Shown: one piece after another, positions 36,645-46,124 of the stretch
Layout of the letters: each line of letters opens with the position of its first letter
Numbering within the stretch: the first letter of the stretch is position 1
DNA from: Verrucomicrobiota bacterium
GTDB taxonomy: Bacteria; Verrucomicrobiota; Verrucomicrobiia; Chthoniobacterales; SZAS-18
Assembly: GCA_025353105.1 (NCBI GenBank)
Contig: JANXRG010000033.1
Location: 29,349 to 93,348 of the forward strand
Direction of reading: 5' to 3'
DNA: 64,000 nucleotides
The notes under the pieces: generated by a model
Told to the model about the DNA's origin: nothing
Databases searched by the model: none
What the model saw: only the letters and a program-made list of their open reading frames with translations
Translations under genes and position numbers: made by a program

Positions 36645-38429
36645 ATGCGAATCTCCATCACGCAGATCTTCACGGCGCTCGCCACGACGCTCGTTTTACT
36701 CTCGCCGTTTGAGGCACGAGCGCAGGCCGCGAAGCCGGCGCGGTCGCCCAGCGCGACCCTGAAGGAAGTGCTTTCGGACTATGAGCAATACATCAAGGCG
36801 GTCGATCCAATCGCGGCCGGTCAACGCGGCGACCTCGGGGCGCTCGCGCGCTGGCCGGACAACAGTCCGGAGGCGATTGCCGAAAATCAACGCCTGCTCA
36901 AGGCAATGCAGGCACAACTCGCGACGCTGGGGGACGCCAGGCTCTCGGACGAAGAGGCGCTCAATCGCGATCTGTTGCGCGAGCGCATGGAACTCGACGT
37001 GGCCGGCCTCGCGTTCGATGAGGAGCGGATTCCGTTCAACACCGGCGATGGGTTCTTCACCGTGCCCCACTACGCGGCCGATGGCGTCGTGTTGCGATCG
37101 GAACCACAGGCGCGCGCGTGGCTGGCCAAGCTCGCGGCGGTGCCGGCGTACTACGCGACCGAGACGGCCAACATGCGACGCGGGTTGAAGACTGGACTCG
37201 TGCGACCGCGCCTGGTCGTGGAGCGGGACGCGAGGGCCCTGCAGTCGCGCGCGACGCAGCCCCCGGAACGCCAAGCCCTGTTGAAACCAATCAACGGGTT
37301 GCCAGCGACGATGCCGGAGGCCCTGCGCAAGAGCCTGCAAACCGAGGGGCTTGAGATCGTGAGGTCGAAGATCCAACCCGCGGAGAAGCAACTCGCGGAT
37401 TTCTTCCAAAACGAATATCTGCCGCGGGCCTCCGATTCGATCGGCATCAGCGAGCAGCCGGACGGGAGGAATTTTTACCGTTACCTGATCTGGCGTCACA
37501 CTTCGACCAAACTCAGCCCCGAGCAGATCCATCAGATCGGACTGGCGGAGGTGGCGCGCATTCGCGAGGAGATGCTCGCGGTAATCGCCGAGATCGGTTT
37601 TAAGGGCAGCATCGCGGAATTCGTCGCGCAGCTGCGCACCGACAAGCGCTTCATCGCGGCCAGCACCGAGGAATACGTCGAGAAAGTGCGGGATCTCGCC
37701 AAACGGGCGGACGCCAAACTGCCGGCATTCTTCCACACGCTGCCGCGGCTGACGTACGGCGTGCGCGTGCTCGCGCCGGAACTGAAGGACTCCTCCTCCG
37801 GCTACAATCCGGGCAGTCCTGAGCAGGGCGTCGCCGGTTACATTCTCGTAAATCCCGGGCCGGTCGACCAGAGCCCGCTCTATGGGATGCCGGCCTGGGC
37901 GCTGCATGAGGGCGTGCCGGGCCATCACCTGCAGATCGCGCTGGCGCAGGAACGCACGGACCTGCCGCTATTCCGCCGCAACAGCGACATCAACGCGTAC
38001 GTCGAGGGCTGGGCGCTTTACTCCGAGCATCTCGGCATCGAGATGGGCATGTATCGCACGCCGCACGAGCACTTCGGCCGCCTCTCGCTGGAAATTTGGC
38101 GCGCCTCCCGGTTGGTGATTGATACGGGCATGCACGCGATGGGCTGGACGCGGGAGCAAGCGGTGGCGTTTCTGCGCGAGAACACGGCGCTGTCAGAGCC
38201 TTTTCTCAACTACGAGGTGGATCGCTACATCGGCTGGCCGGCGCAGGCGCTCGGATACAAGCTCGGCGAGATGCGCATCCAGCAGTTGAGGGCGCGGGCC
38301 GAGAAGGAATTGGGATCAAAGTTTGATCTACGGGCGTTCCATGACGCCGTGCTGCGGCCGGGACCGATGCCACTCGACCTGCTGGAGCAACAGATTGACC
38401 GGTGGATTGAGAAGTCACGACGTGACTGA
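36645..38429 (+). CDS. Secreted DUF885 family metallopeptidase-like protein
   Basis: A 594-residue exported protein with a signal peptide (ALATTLVLLSPFEARAQA). The DUF885 hallmark WALHEGVPGHHLQIAL gives a HExxxHH zinc motif, followed by INAYVEGWALYSEHLG and a late PFLNYEVDRYIGWPAQALGY. Family members are periplasmic or secreted zinc peptidases, some cleaving dipeptides, with few characterised. The ATG at 36645 lies downstream of a repetitive spacer. Length is normal for the family. Confidence 0.92.
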   Translation: MRISITQIFTALATTLVLLSPFEARAQAAKPARSPSATLKEVLSDYEQYIKAVDPIAAGQRGDLGALARWPDNSPEAIAENQRLLKAMQAQLATLGDARLSDEEALNRDLLRERMELDVAGLAFDEERIPFNTGDGFFTVPHYAADGVVLRSEPQARAWLAKLAAVPAYYATETANMRRGLKTGLVRPRLVVERDARALQSRATQPPERQALLKPINGLPATMPEALRKSLQTEGLEIVRSKIQPAEKQLADFFQNEYLPRASDSIGISEQPDGRNFYRYLIWRHTSTKLSPEQIHQIGLAEVARIREEMLAVIAEIGFKGSIAEFVAQLRTDKRFIAASTEEYVEKVRDLAKRADAKLPAFFHTLPRLTYGVRVLAPELKDSSSGYNPGSPEQGVAGYILVNPGPVDQSPLYGMPAWALHEGVPGHHLQIALAQERTDLPLFRRNSDINAYVEGWALYSEHLGIEMGMYRTPHEHFGRLSLEIWRASRLVIDTGMHAMGWTREQAVAFLRENTALSEPFLNYEVDRYIGWPAQALGYKLGEMRIQQLRARAEKELGSKFDLRAFHDAVLRPGPMPLDLLEQQIDRWIEKSRRD

Positions 38430-38565
38430 TGGAACTTAAGGGCTACGCGTTAAGCGTGAACGGAGACATCGGAGGCATCGGAGGCTCATTTGCGGCACCG
38501 GCATTCAAGTCCCATCACCCATAACTTGTCCCCGTGATGGCCCGTCACCTGCTTGGGACGACGGG

Positions 38566-39066
38566 ATGACCAAATGACTGACTTGGGCCCTTTGCCTCAC
38601 CCTCGCATTCACCGCAACGCTTTCTGCGAGATCGATAAAAGTTCCCGAAGACGATCCGGCCGTGACGGTGAACGTCCCTGATTCCTGGAACCCGGAGACG
38701 ATTGACGGGGGCATTACCACCGAGTCGGAAGACAAGGAGGCCACCGTTTTCTTTGAGGTCACCGACGCGAAGGGCACGGCCGCCCTCCTCGACGAGAATA
38801 TCAAGTGGTTAAAGGGCGAGAAAGTCACGATCGACCTGTCCACAAAATCCGAGAAGGAGTTCAAGGCCGGTTCGATGACGTGGAGCAGCGTCTCCTGGAG
38901 CGGCACCAGCGAAGAGTGGGGTCCCGCGACGATTGGCTTCGCCTTTTCGGACGTCGGCAACGGCAAAGTGCTGGTCATGACCTATTGGATCACCAAGAAG
39001 GGCATGGCCACACATGAGGCCGAACTGAACAAGATTTTCGAAAGCGTGAAGAAAATTAAAGGCTGA
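38566..39066 (+). pseudogene. Small secreted protein with an in-frame TGA at codon 4
   Basis: The ORF track lists only 38662-39066 from an internal GTG. Reading upstream in frame gives ATG ACC AAA TGA CTG ACT TGG and then a clear signal peptide (LTWALCLTLAFTATLSARS), so the natural start is almost certainly the ATG at 38566 with a TGA at 38575-38577 replacing codon 4. The mature 140 residues are mixed alpha/beta with VNVPDSWNPETIDGG and no recognised family. It may be a fresh nonsense mutation, a sequencing error, or a gene restarted at the CTG at 38578. Secretion from the GTG start would fail because the signal would be lost. Confidence 0.55.
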
Positions 39067-39241
39067 GCTGAGAGTCGAAGGTCGACCGTCGACGGCCAGA
39101 GATTAACCATTCAGGAGGGGGCCGTCATTGAGCGGTCCATCGTTTTGGCGCCGGGAAGGCAAGGCCGGAGTCGACCGAGTCGCTGAGACTGGGCATGATT
39201 CGTCGCTACGAAATCCCCGCCGTCTTCACTCAGCCCAAACC

Positions 39242-39937
39242 ATGACTTCCATGAACCCGGACGTTCCCCCCACCGTAAATCACATTTTCGTCGACTTCGA
39301 AAATGTCCAGGAAATCGATCCGGCCGTCATCGGCCGGACGTCGGTCCGATTCACGTTGTTGGCGGGACCCCGCAACACGAAGCTCGACATCACCGTGGTC
39401 AAGGGGCTCCTGAGCCATCCCGACGCGGCGCAATTGATCCAGCTCAATGCGTCCGGCAAGAATGCGCTCGACTTCGCACTCGCCTACTACGTCGGCCGTG
39501 CCGTGATTGGTGATCCCACCGGTCGTTTTCACATTGTGTCCAAGGACAAGGGTTTCGACCCGCTGGTCGAACACTTGCGTCTCAAGAACATCCAGGCCTT
39601 TCGACACGATAGTTTCGTCGCGCTCGACCTCGCGCGTTCGGTCAAGGTGAAGGCTTCCCCTGCGGTGCCATCACGATCCAAGAAAAAGCCCAAGGCTATG
39701 GTCAAGGTCTCGACTTCACGCCTGGATGAACTCGCGGCCAAGACGTTGGATCATCTCCGCCAAGCCACGACAAAGCCGCCGAAGAGTCTGCAGAAACTCG
39801 TCAGTCACTTGGGCACGCACTTGGGCAAGAAAATCACGGCGTCTGAGGTTCCTGGTTTGGTCGACAGCCTGAGGAGCGATGGGTATCTCACCATCGACGA
39901 AAAGGGCGCAGTCACCTACCTACTTGAGTCAAGGTAG
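39242..39937 (+). CDS. PIN-like domain protein with C-terminal winged-helix-like domain
   Basis: From the ATG at 39242 (MTSMNPDVPPT) this has 231 residues. HIFVDFENVQEID opens a NYN/PIN-type nuclease fold; GKNALDFALAYYVGRA and FHIVSKDKGFDPLVEHLRL supply the other acidic residues expected at the metal site. A Lys/Pro/Ser-rich linker (SRSKKKPKAM) leads to a helix-turn-helix-like C-terminal domain (ASEVPGLVDSLRSDGYLTID). It resembles NYN-LOTUS/OST-HTH fusions that bind RNA. It is probably an RNase, but the role is unknown. It is not paired with an antitoxin-sized neighbour. Confidence 0.7.
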   Translation: MTSMNPDVPPTVNHIFVDFENVQEIDPAVIGRTSVRFTLLAGPRNTKLDITVVKGLLSHPDAAQLIQLNASGKNALDFALAYYVGRAVIGDPTGRFHIVSKDKGFDPLVEHLRLKNIQAFRHDSFVALDLARSVKVKASPAVPSRSKKKPKAMVKVSTSRLDELAAKTLDHLRQATTKPPKSLQKLVSHLGTHLGKKITASEVPGLVDSLRSDGYLTIDEKGAVTYLLESR

Positions 39938-40079
39938 ATGGCACAACGACCGTAACGTTTCCCCTTCGCCACAATTCTCTCGCCGAAGCCGCGCTATCTC
40001 CAGTATTTCCTCAGAATCCACGCCGCTGCTCAATTCCGGCGGACCGTTTCCACCACAACCCAAAAGACGAAATCAAAGC

Positions 40080-40454
40080 ATGAAGAAGCTCATTCTCCCC
40101 CTCCTCTCCGTTGGCCTGTTGACCCTCGGTGCGCCGGCCACTTCCGCGCAGACGGCGACGGCGCCCAAGTCCGTGATCCATGTAGTCACCGTATCTTGGA
40201 AGCCCGATACTAAACCGGAGCAAATCCAGGCGGCGCTCGACGGCGTCAAGGCGCTTCCGGCCCGATACCCGGGCATCACGCGCGTGTGGACGAAGTCGAT
40301 CAAGGTCCAGGGCGGCAAGGCGAACGCTATCGTCATGGAGTTTGCCGACGAAGCCGCACTCAAGGCCTACACCGACAGCCCGGCCCAGATGGAATGGTAC
40401 AAAGTTTACGCTGCGATCCGCGGCGAGAGTACGACGTTTGACATCACGAATTAG
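40080..40454 (+). CDS. Secreted stress-responsive Dabb-domain protein
   Basis: From the ATG at 40080 (MKKLILPLLSVGLLTL) the product has 124 residues with a signal peptide ending ATSAQT. The mature part (VIHVVTVSWKPDTKPEQIQ, then RVWTKSIKVQ and AIVMEFADEAALKAY) is a dimeric alpha+beta barrel of the Dabb type. Secreted Dabb proteins occur in several groups, but the function is not known. The ORF-track start at 39879 overlaps the PIN-like gene and is rejected. Confidence 0.85.
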   Translation: MKKLILPLLSVGLLTLGAPATSAQTATAPKSVIHVVTVSWKPDTKPEQIQAALDGVKALPARYPGITRVWTKSIKVQGGKANAIVMEFADEAALKAYTDSPAQMEWYKVYAAIRGESTTFDITN

Positions 40455-40550
40455 CCGCCCCGTGGGCCGGGGGCGGAAACTCAAAAGTCGAAAAGTCGAA
40501 CGCCTGCGTCGCAGCCAGACCCGCAAATCGTAATCAGATTCAAGACGACC

Positions 40551-41234
40551 ATGTTTCTGAGATCGACCATCACGGTAACCGTTTGCTTTGGCCTCCTGGC
40601 CGCGCGTCCGCCGGCACTGGTCGCGCAGAATCAGCAGGAGATGAATCGCCAGGCCGCGGACGAAGCGGAGAAGGCGGACCAGAACTTGAATCGCGTCTAC
40701 CAAAAGGCGCTCTCGACGCTCGATTCCGACGGCCAGAAACTCCTGCGCACCTCCCAGCGGGCTTGGGTCGCCTACCGCGACGCGGACGCCGCCTCCGCCG
40801 CCGACGAGATGCGGGGCGGATCGGCCTCGCCGCTATTGTCCGATGGGACCAAGGCAGCATTGACGCGGGAACGCACCAAACTGCTTGTGGAGAGGTATGA
40901 CTCCCCGGCAATTTCTAACCCCGCGCCCGAACCACCCGCCAAGGCGGCACCGGGACCGACGAGTCCGGCGGGCGCGAAAACCAAGCGCGCCGCGGCGGAG
41001 CAATTCCTCGCTGCCTACCAGACGGGCGATCGAGTAGCGGCGGCCCAAGTCGCTGTCGAGACTGCGTTGAGACCTCTGACGTGGACTTCGGACATCGTCA
41101 AAATGAAGCCGGGTTTGAAGGTGAGGGACGAGAACGTAATTTCCTACAAGGGCGGCATGATCACGCTCGATTATTCGCAGAACCCCGACGGGAGCTGGGT
41201 GATCACGTCGCTTGGCTTAATCGTGACGGACTAG
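40551..41234 (+). CDS. Secreted LprI-like (DUF1311) protein
   Basis: A 227-residue protein with a signal peptide (VTVCFGLLAARPPALVAQ). NQQEMNRQAADEAEKADQNL and LLRTSQRAWVAYRDADAASA match the LprI/DUF1311 helical domain (MN..A...aD..LN..Y, then QRAW..YRDa), although the usual Cys residues are missing. The linker is Pro/Ala-rich, and the C-terminal part is a second small alpha+beta domain with ENVISYKGGMITLDY, not recognised. LprI-like domains may inhibit lysozyme. It ends against the convergent HAD gene. Confidence 0.75.
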   Translation: MFLRSTITVTVCFGLLAARPPALVAQNQQEMNRQAADEAEKADQNLNRVYQKALSTLDSDGQKLLRTSQRAWVAYRDADAASAADEMRGGSASPLLSDGTKAALTRERTKLLVERYDSPAISNPAPEPPAKAAPGPTSPAGAKTKRAAAEQFLAAYQTGDRVAAAQVAVETALRPLTWTSDIVKMKPGLKVRDENVISYKGGMITLDYSQNPDGSWVITSLGLIVTD

Positions 41235-41957
41235 TCAACGGCCGTCCAAATCGTCGACTGCCGGCTTGCGCGAGCGCAGCCACGCCGCGATTTCGCGAAT
41301 TTCGGCGAGTTGCACAAACTCTTTCCCGGCCAATTCCTCGGCCGACACGCGGTCGTGCACCCACGTGGTCGCGTACGGGATGTGAATCGCCGTCCCGCCC
41401 AGTTCCAGCACGGGAAGGATGTCCGACCGCAGCGAATTGCCGACCATGAGGAAATGCTCGGCCCGCACTCCGTGGCGCGTGAGAATCGTGCGGTACGTCA
41501 ACGCGGTTTTCTCCGCGACCACCTCGATCGCCGAGAAGCAATGGCTCAATCCCGAGCGAGCGAGCTTGTTTTCCTGGTCAAACAAATCGCCCTTGGTCAA
41601 GAGCATGAGTCGCCGGTCTCGCGCGAGGTCTTCCACGGTCTCCCGCACGCCCTCGAGGAGCTCAATGGGCGCGCAGAGCATCTCGCGGCCCCATTTCAGA
41701 ATACGCAATATCTCCGCACCCGAAATACGACCCTCGGTCAATTCAATGGCGGTTTCGATCATCGAGAGCACGAAACCCTTCACGCCATAGCCAAAGTGCT
41801 GGAGGTTTTTCGCTTCGGTGGCATTGAGCCGTTCCTCGATCCACTCGGCCGAATGATAAGGCGAGAGCATCTCGCGAAACTGGCTTGCCGTCGCAAGATA
41901 GAGCCGCTCGTTGTGCCAGAGCGTGTCGTCCGCGTCGAAGGCGATGAGGTCGAACAT
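41235..41957 (-). CDS. HAD superfamily hydrolase
   Basis: Start at the ATG at 41957 (MFDLIAFDADDTLWHNERLY); 240 residues. FDADDTLW contains the DxD nucleophile motif; LMLLTKGDLFDQENKL and FLMVGNSLRSDILP provide motifs II and III/IV. Cap domain about residues 15-90. It is a small-molecule phosphatase of unknown substrate. It is convergent with the LprI-like gene with no gap. Confidence 0.9.
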   Translation of the reverse strand: MFDLIAFDADDTLWHNERLYLATASQFREMLSPYHSAEWIEERLNATEAKNLQHFGYGVKGFVLSMIETAIELTEGRISGAEILRILKWGREMLCAPIELLEGVRETVEDLARDRRLMLLTKGDLFDQENKLARSGLSHCFSAIEVVAEKTALTYRTILTRHGVRAEHFLMVGNSLRSDILPVLELGGTAIHIPYATTWVHDRVSAEELAGKEFVQLAEIREIAAWLRSRKPAVDDLDGR

Positions 41958-42128
41958 TTTTTGGCGGAGCGGCGACGAAGCGAAGAACAATTATCCATGC
42001 CGAAGTCCGAACAAAGACGAATGCGAAATAACGCACGAAGGACGACCAGGGTCGAAGTTCAGGAAGCGATGGCCGGGGGGCGGAGCCCGTGGTGGCGATT
42101 GGTTATTTTCGAACGCGCCTCCGGCGTT

Positions 42129-42878
42129 TCAAGCATTCGGCGGTCGGCGTTCGGCAATCGGAGTCTTCAGTGCGGCCAGACGTCGGCGCAACGTTTCCAC
42201 GGCCGTCACACATAGCATCAGCCATGCGAGGCCAGCGGTCACCGCGGCCACGACATCGCTGAAATAATGCACTCCGAGCCCGATTCGACTGAGGCCGACC
42301 AGGGCGATCAAGACAACGGCGCACAGGATGGCGAAAAGGCGCCCGCGGACCGACGGCAAATAACGGAAGGCAAACACCGCGAGCAAACCGTAGAAAAGCG
42401 TCGCGGCCATGGTGTGGCCGCTGGGGAAACTGTAGCTATCCAACGCCTGAATGGGATCGGCAAAAAACGGACGCTGGCGATGAAAGGCCATCTTGATCAA
42501 AAGATTCAGCCCCGCCCCACCCGGGGTGATCAGGAGCAGAACGATTAGCCGGTACCAGTCGCGTCGCCGAGCCAGGTAGATCGCCAGCAACGCCGCCGTA
42601 CCGCCAATCCAGGCGGTCGACCCAAAAAAAGTCAGCGTCTTCATCGCCTCGACCGCGGCCGGCGTAGCGCGCGCATGGAACCAGTTTGCGATGCCCTCGT
42701 CGATGACCACAATCGGATCGCGGTTGACGACGTCCTCCGCAAGGGCTCCAAAAAGCCAGGCCGCGCCGACGAGCATCAACGCGCCGATCGTCAGGTGAAG
42801 ACCCAGCCAGCCTTCGGGAGAAAAGCGAGCGTGAATCCACGTACTTAGGGATTTTCGAGGCGCAAGATCAGGAGGCAT
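42129..42878 (-). CDS. PAP2 superfamily phosphatase (membrane)
   Basis: Start at the ATG at 42878 (MPPDLAPRKSLSTW), 249 residues; the ORF-track start adds a non-conserved stretch. Six helices carry the three PAP2 motifs: KMAFHRQRP, SYSFPSGHTMA and SRIGLGVHYFSDV. The family dephosphorylates lipid phosphates, including undecaprenyl pyrophosphate, on the periplasmic side, so it could feed the glycan pathway, though no context proves it. Confidence 0.9.
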   Translation of the reverse strand: MPPDLAPRKSLSTWIHARFSPEGWLGLHLTIGALMLVGAAWLFGALAEDVVNRDPIVVIDEGIANWFHARATPAAVEAMKTLTFFGSTAWIGGTAALLAIYLARRRDWYRLIVLLLITPGGAGLNLLIKMAFHRQRPFFADPIQALDSYSFPSGHTMAATLFYGLLAVFAFRYLPSVRGRLFAILCAVVLIALVGLSRIGLGVHYFSDVVAAVTAGLAWLMLCVTAVETLRRRLAALKTPIAERRPPNA

Positions 42879-43110
42879 GGCTTGAGCCGGGCGTCGTTGG
42901 CGGACCGGCGAAAACATCAGATAGCACATCGGCGCACCCAACGTGCGATCAGGATGGCAGCGCCGCGTTCGTATGAAAGAACCCGCCCCGACATTCATGG
43001 ATCTCCAAGAGCCGATCGAGCCCCAAGGGGTCCCTCCCCCGTGTTTCCCGTTTCTCTGCCCTCGTTAAGGCCTATTGACGAAAACGCCGCCGGTAGGCAC
43101 TCTCCGCGGC

Positions 43111-44286
43111 ATGCGAATCTTCGTGCCCCGGGAGATGAGCAAAGGCGAAAGCCGTGTGCCTCTGATTCCCGCGACGGTCGCCAAGCTCGTAAAGCTTGGC
43201 GCCGAGGTGGAAATTGAAACCGGCCTCGGCATCAGCATTCACCGACCCGACGCCGAATACGCCGCCGCCGGCGCCGTCGTCAATCCCTCGCGTCAGGCCG
43301 GACTTTCTGGCGCGGACATGATTCTCCGCCTTCAAAAGCCGCCTCTCGCCGAGATCGCGACGCTGCGGCAGGGCGTGATTCACATCAGCTACCTCGATCC
43401 ATTTAAGGAACATGAGCTCGTCGGAACGCTGGCCGCCGCCGGCGTCAGCGCGATCAGCAAGGAGATGATTCCACGCAGCACCATCGCACAGAAAATGGAC
43501 GCGCTCAGCTCGCAGGCGAATCTGGCCGGTTATTCCGCGGTCATTCTCGCCGCCGAGCGGCTGAACCGCATCTTTCCGATGATGACGACGCCCGCCGGCA
43601 CGATGCGTCCGGTCAGGGTGCTCGTCATCGGCGTGGGCGTGGCGGGCCTGCAGGCGATCGCGACCGCCAAGCGACTCGGCGCGCAGGTGGAAGCGTTCGA
43701 CACGCGACCAGTCGTCGAGGAACAGGTGAAATCGCTCGGGGCCAAGTTTGTGAAAATCGATCTCGGCGAGACGGGCCAGACCGCGCAGGGCTACGCCCGG
43801 GAACTGACCCCGGAGCAACTCGCCAAGCAGCGAGAGGTGCTCGCCGACCGCGTGGCGGCCTCGGAGGTGGTGATCACGACGGCGCAAGTCTTCGGTCGGT
43901 CGGCGCCCCGCATCGTCACCACCGAAATGGTCCAGCGGATGAAACCCGGCAGCGTGGTGGTGGACCTCGCCGTGGAGAGCGGCGGAAACGTGGAATGCTC
44001 GCGCCTCGGCGAGGAAGTGGACGTCAATGGCGTGCTCGTCATTGGCCTGCCCAACCTGCCCGGGCGCGTAGCGGCCGCCGCGAGCGAAATGTATTCGAAC
44101 AACATCGGAAACTTCGTCGAGCACTTCTGGGATACCAACGCCAAGGCGTTCCGGCTCGATCGGGAACACGACATTCTGAAGGGCTGCCTGATCACGCATG
44201 GTGGCGAAATTGTGCACGCAACGATCCGTGAACTGATCGAGTCACGCATGAGGGAAAACGGAACCGCGGGAGGCGCCGGCTCGTGA
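43111..44286 (+). CDS. pntAA: NAD(P) transhydrogenase subunit alpha, soluble part
   Basis: Start at the ATG at 43111 (MRIFVPREMSKGESRVPLIP), 391 residues. NAD-binding dI domain: RVLVIGVGVAGLQAIATAKR supplies GxGxxG, preceded by SSQANLAGYSAVILAAERLN. This is the separate soluble subunit of the proton-translocating transhydrogenase, which couples NADH-to-NADPH hydride transfer to proton movement. First gene of a three-gene operon (37 bp, then 4 bp spacing). Confidence 0.96.
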   Translation: MRIFVPREMSKGESRVPLIPATVAKLVKLGAEVEIETGLGISIHRPDAEYAAAGAVVNPSRQAGLSGADMILRLQKPPLAEIATLRQGVIHISYLDPFKEHELVGTLAAAGVSAISKEMIPRSTIAQKMDALSSQANLAGYSAVILAAERLNRIFPMMTTPAGTMRPVRVLVIGVGVAGLQAIATAKRLGAQVEAFDTRPVVEEQVKSLGAKFVKIDLGETGQTAQGYARELTPEQLAKQREVLADRVAASEVVITTAQVFGRSAPRIVTTEMVQRMKPGSVVVDLAVESGGNVECSRLGEEVDVNGVLVIGLPNLPGRVAAAASEMYSNNIGNFVEHFWDTNAKAFRLDREHDILKGCLITHGGEIVHATIRELIESRMRENGTAGGAGS

Positions 44287-44323
44287 TTTCCGCCCGCGTC
44301 CCGGCCCGCCGAAGTCAAATCTT

Positions 44324-44629
44324 ATGGAACACGAAACCCTAATCGGGGCGTTTTACGTTTTCGCGCTGGCGGCCTTCCTCGGCTACCAGGTGATCTCGCG
44401 CGTGCCGCCGTTGCTGCACACGCCGCTGATGTCGGCGACCAACGCGATTTCCGGCATTTCGCTGGTCGGATCGATCGTCGCCGCGGGCGCCCACTACAGC
44501 ACGTTCAGCACGGTCCTCGGATTCATCGCGGTGACGTGCGCGACCACAAACGTCGTCGGTGGATTCGTGATCACGGATCGGATGCTCCGCATGTTCAAAC
44601 GGAAACCAACGGTCAAGAAGGAGGATTAG
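44324..44629 (+). CDS. pntAB: NAD(P) transhydrogenase subunit alpha, membrane part
   Basis: A 101-residue protein of three or four hydrophobic helices with TPLMSATNAISGISLVGSIV, the invariant membrane motif of the PntA transmembrane segment. In many bacteria this is the C-terminal part of one PntA polypeptide; here it is a separate gene, a split known in various phyla. Confidence 0.96.
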   Translation: MEHETLIGAFYVFALAAFLGYQVISRVPPLLHTPLMSATNAISGISLVGSIVAAGAHYSTFSTVLGFIAVTCATTNVVGGFVITDRMLRMFKRKPTVKKED

Positions 44630-44633
44630 CCGC

Positions 44634-46013
44634 ATGCAAAGCAGCAGCTACTTCATCGAGGCCACCTACCTCCTCGCGTCGATCCTCTTCGTCATGGGGT
44701 TGAAGGGGATGAGCCACCCCGACACGGCGCGGCGCGGCATGCACCTGGCGGAATTCGGAATGTTGATGGCAGTTATCGGCACGTTGCTCCACCGGGACAT
44801 CGTCAGTTACGAGTGGATCATTGCGGGCTTGCTCCTGGGTTCGACAATTGGCGCGATGATGGGCGTGTGGGTGCCGATGACGGCGATGCCGCAGCGGACT
44901 GCGCTCTCGCACGCGTTCGGCGCGTTCGCGGCGGCGCTGGTGGGCGTTTCGGAATATTCGCGGCACGGCGCCGACCTGTCGAAATTCACGATGGGCGCGA
45001 TCGGATTTGAAGTGCTGCTGGGCGCCCTGACCACGACGGGCAGCCTGATCGCATTCGCCAAGCTTCAAGGCCTGGTGCGCGGGACGCCCGTGACCTACAG
45101 GGGTCAGAACGTCTTTAACATGGCACTCCTCGCGGTGACGGTGGCCTCCTTCATCTACCTGCTCGTCAACCCCGGCGCGTCGTGGGTTTTCTACTTGATG
45201 ACGGCGCTCGCTTTCGTCTTCGGCATCTTGCTGGTGATGCCGATTGGCGCGGCGGACATGCCGGTCGTGATGGCTCTGCTGAATTCCTATGCGGGACTTG
45301 CGTCGGCCGCGACGGGCTTCGCCCTCTCGAACAACGTGCTCATCATTGCAGGCACGCTCGACGGATTCTCCGGCTTCATCCTGTCCGTCCTGATGTGCCG
45401 CGCGATGAACCGCTCGATGACAAACGTGCTCTTTGGGGCGTTCGGATCCGTGTCGGCGGACACGGGCGCGGGCACGACCGGACATATGCGCGAGGTCGTG
45501 CTGGACGATGCCGCCATGCAACTCGCCTACGCGCGGCAGGTCGTGATCGTGCCGGGCTACGGCATGGCCACGGCGCAGGCACAGCACGTCGTGCGCGAGC
45601 TGGCCGACGTGCTGGAGGAGCGCGGAGTCACGGTGAAATACGCGATTCATCCGGTGGCGGGCCGCATGCCGGGCCACATGAACGTGCTGCTCGCCGAGGC
45701 CAATGTTCCCTATTCCTCGCTCTACGAATTGGAGCAGATTAACCCCGAGCTGCCGAGCACCGATGTGGCCCTCGTGATCGGCGCCAACGACGTCGTAAAT
45801 CCTGACGCGCGCGACAACCCCGGCAGTCCAATTGCCGGCATGCCGATCTTCGAGGTCGACAAAGCGAAATCCGTCATCGTCTTCAAGCGCGGCAAAGGCC
45901 GCGGATTCTCGGGACTCGAGAACCCGCTGTTTTTCAAGGAGGTCACCGGGATGCTGTACGGAGACGCAAAGGAATCGATCGCGCAGCTCGTTCAGGCGGT
46001 GCGGAAGGCATAA
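44634..46013 (+). CDS. pntB: NAD(P) transhydrogenase subunit beta
   Basis: A 459-residue protein with about eight or nine helices containing LNSYAGLASAATGFALSNN, and a C-terminal NADP(H)-binding dIII domain with VVIVPGYGMATAQAQHVV and VLVIGANDVVNP-type sequence (ALVIGANDVVNPDARDNPGS). It completes the proton-translocating transhydrogenase. It begins 4 bp after pntAB. Confidence 0.97.
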   Translation: MQSSSYFIEATYLLASILFVMGLKGMSHPDTARRGMHLAEFGMLMAVIGTLLHRDIVSYEWIIAGLLLGSTIGAMMGVWVPMTAMPQRTALSHAFGAFAAALVGVSEYSRHGADLSKFTMGAIGFEVLLGALTTTGSLIAFAKLQGLVRGTPVTYRGQNVFNMALLAVTVASFIYLLVNPGASWVFYLMTALAFVFGILLVMPIGAADMPVVMALLNSYAGLASAATGFALSNNVLIIAGTLDGFSGFILSVLMCRAMNRSMTNVLFGAFGSVSADTGAGTTGHMREVVLDDAAMQLAYARQVVIVPGYGMATAQAQHVVRELADVLEERGVTVKYAIHPVAGRMPGHMNVLLAEANVPYSSLYELEQINPELPSTDVALVIGANDVVNPDARDNPGSPIAGMPIFEVDKAKSVIVFKRGKGRGFSGLENPLFFKEVTGMLYGDAKESIAQLVQAVRKA

Positions 46014-46016
46014 GGA

Positions 46017-46124
46017 AAGTGATGAGTGAAAAGTGATACGTGACGAGCCCACGGCTCCACTCCATGGACGCGGACGGAGCCCGCCTTTTGCCGCTCATCA
46101 CTCGTCACTTGTCGCTCATCACTT
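46017..46124. repeat. 20-bp inverted repeat at a convergent gene junction
   Basis: AAGTGATGAGTGAAAAGTGA (46017-46036) pairs with a complementary arm at 46105-46124 with 18 of 20 positions matching. The right arm overlaps the last codons of the minus-strand gene ending at 46119. The intervening 68 bp hold no gene. It could form a long stem acting as a bidirectional terminator, but no U-tract was seen. Confidence 0.75.

Noticed and set aside
38575-38577. TGA as a possible selenocysteine codon
   Set aside because: It is at codon 4, before a signal peptide, and no SECIS-like hairpin or selenoprotein context is visible.
44613-46052. 479-aa minus-strand ORF opposite pntB
   Set aside because: His/Arg-rich antisense shadow of pntB.
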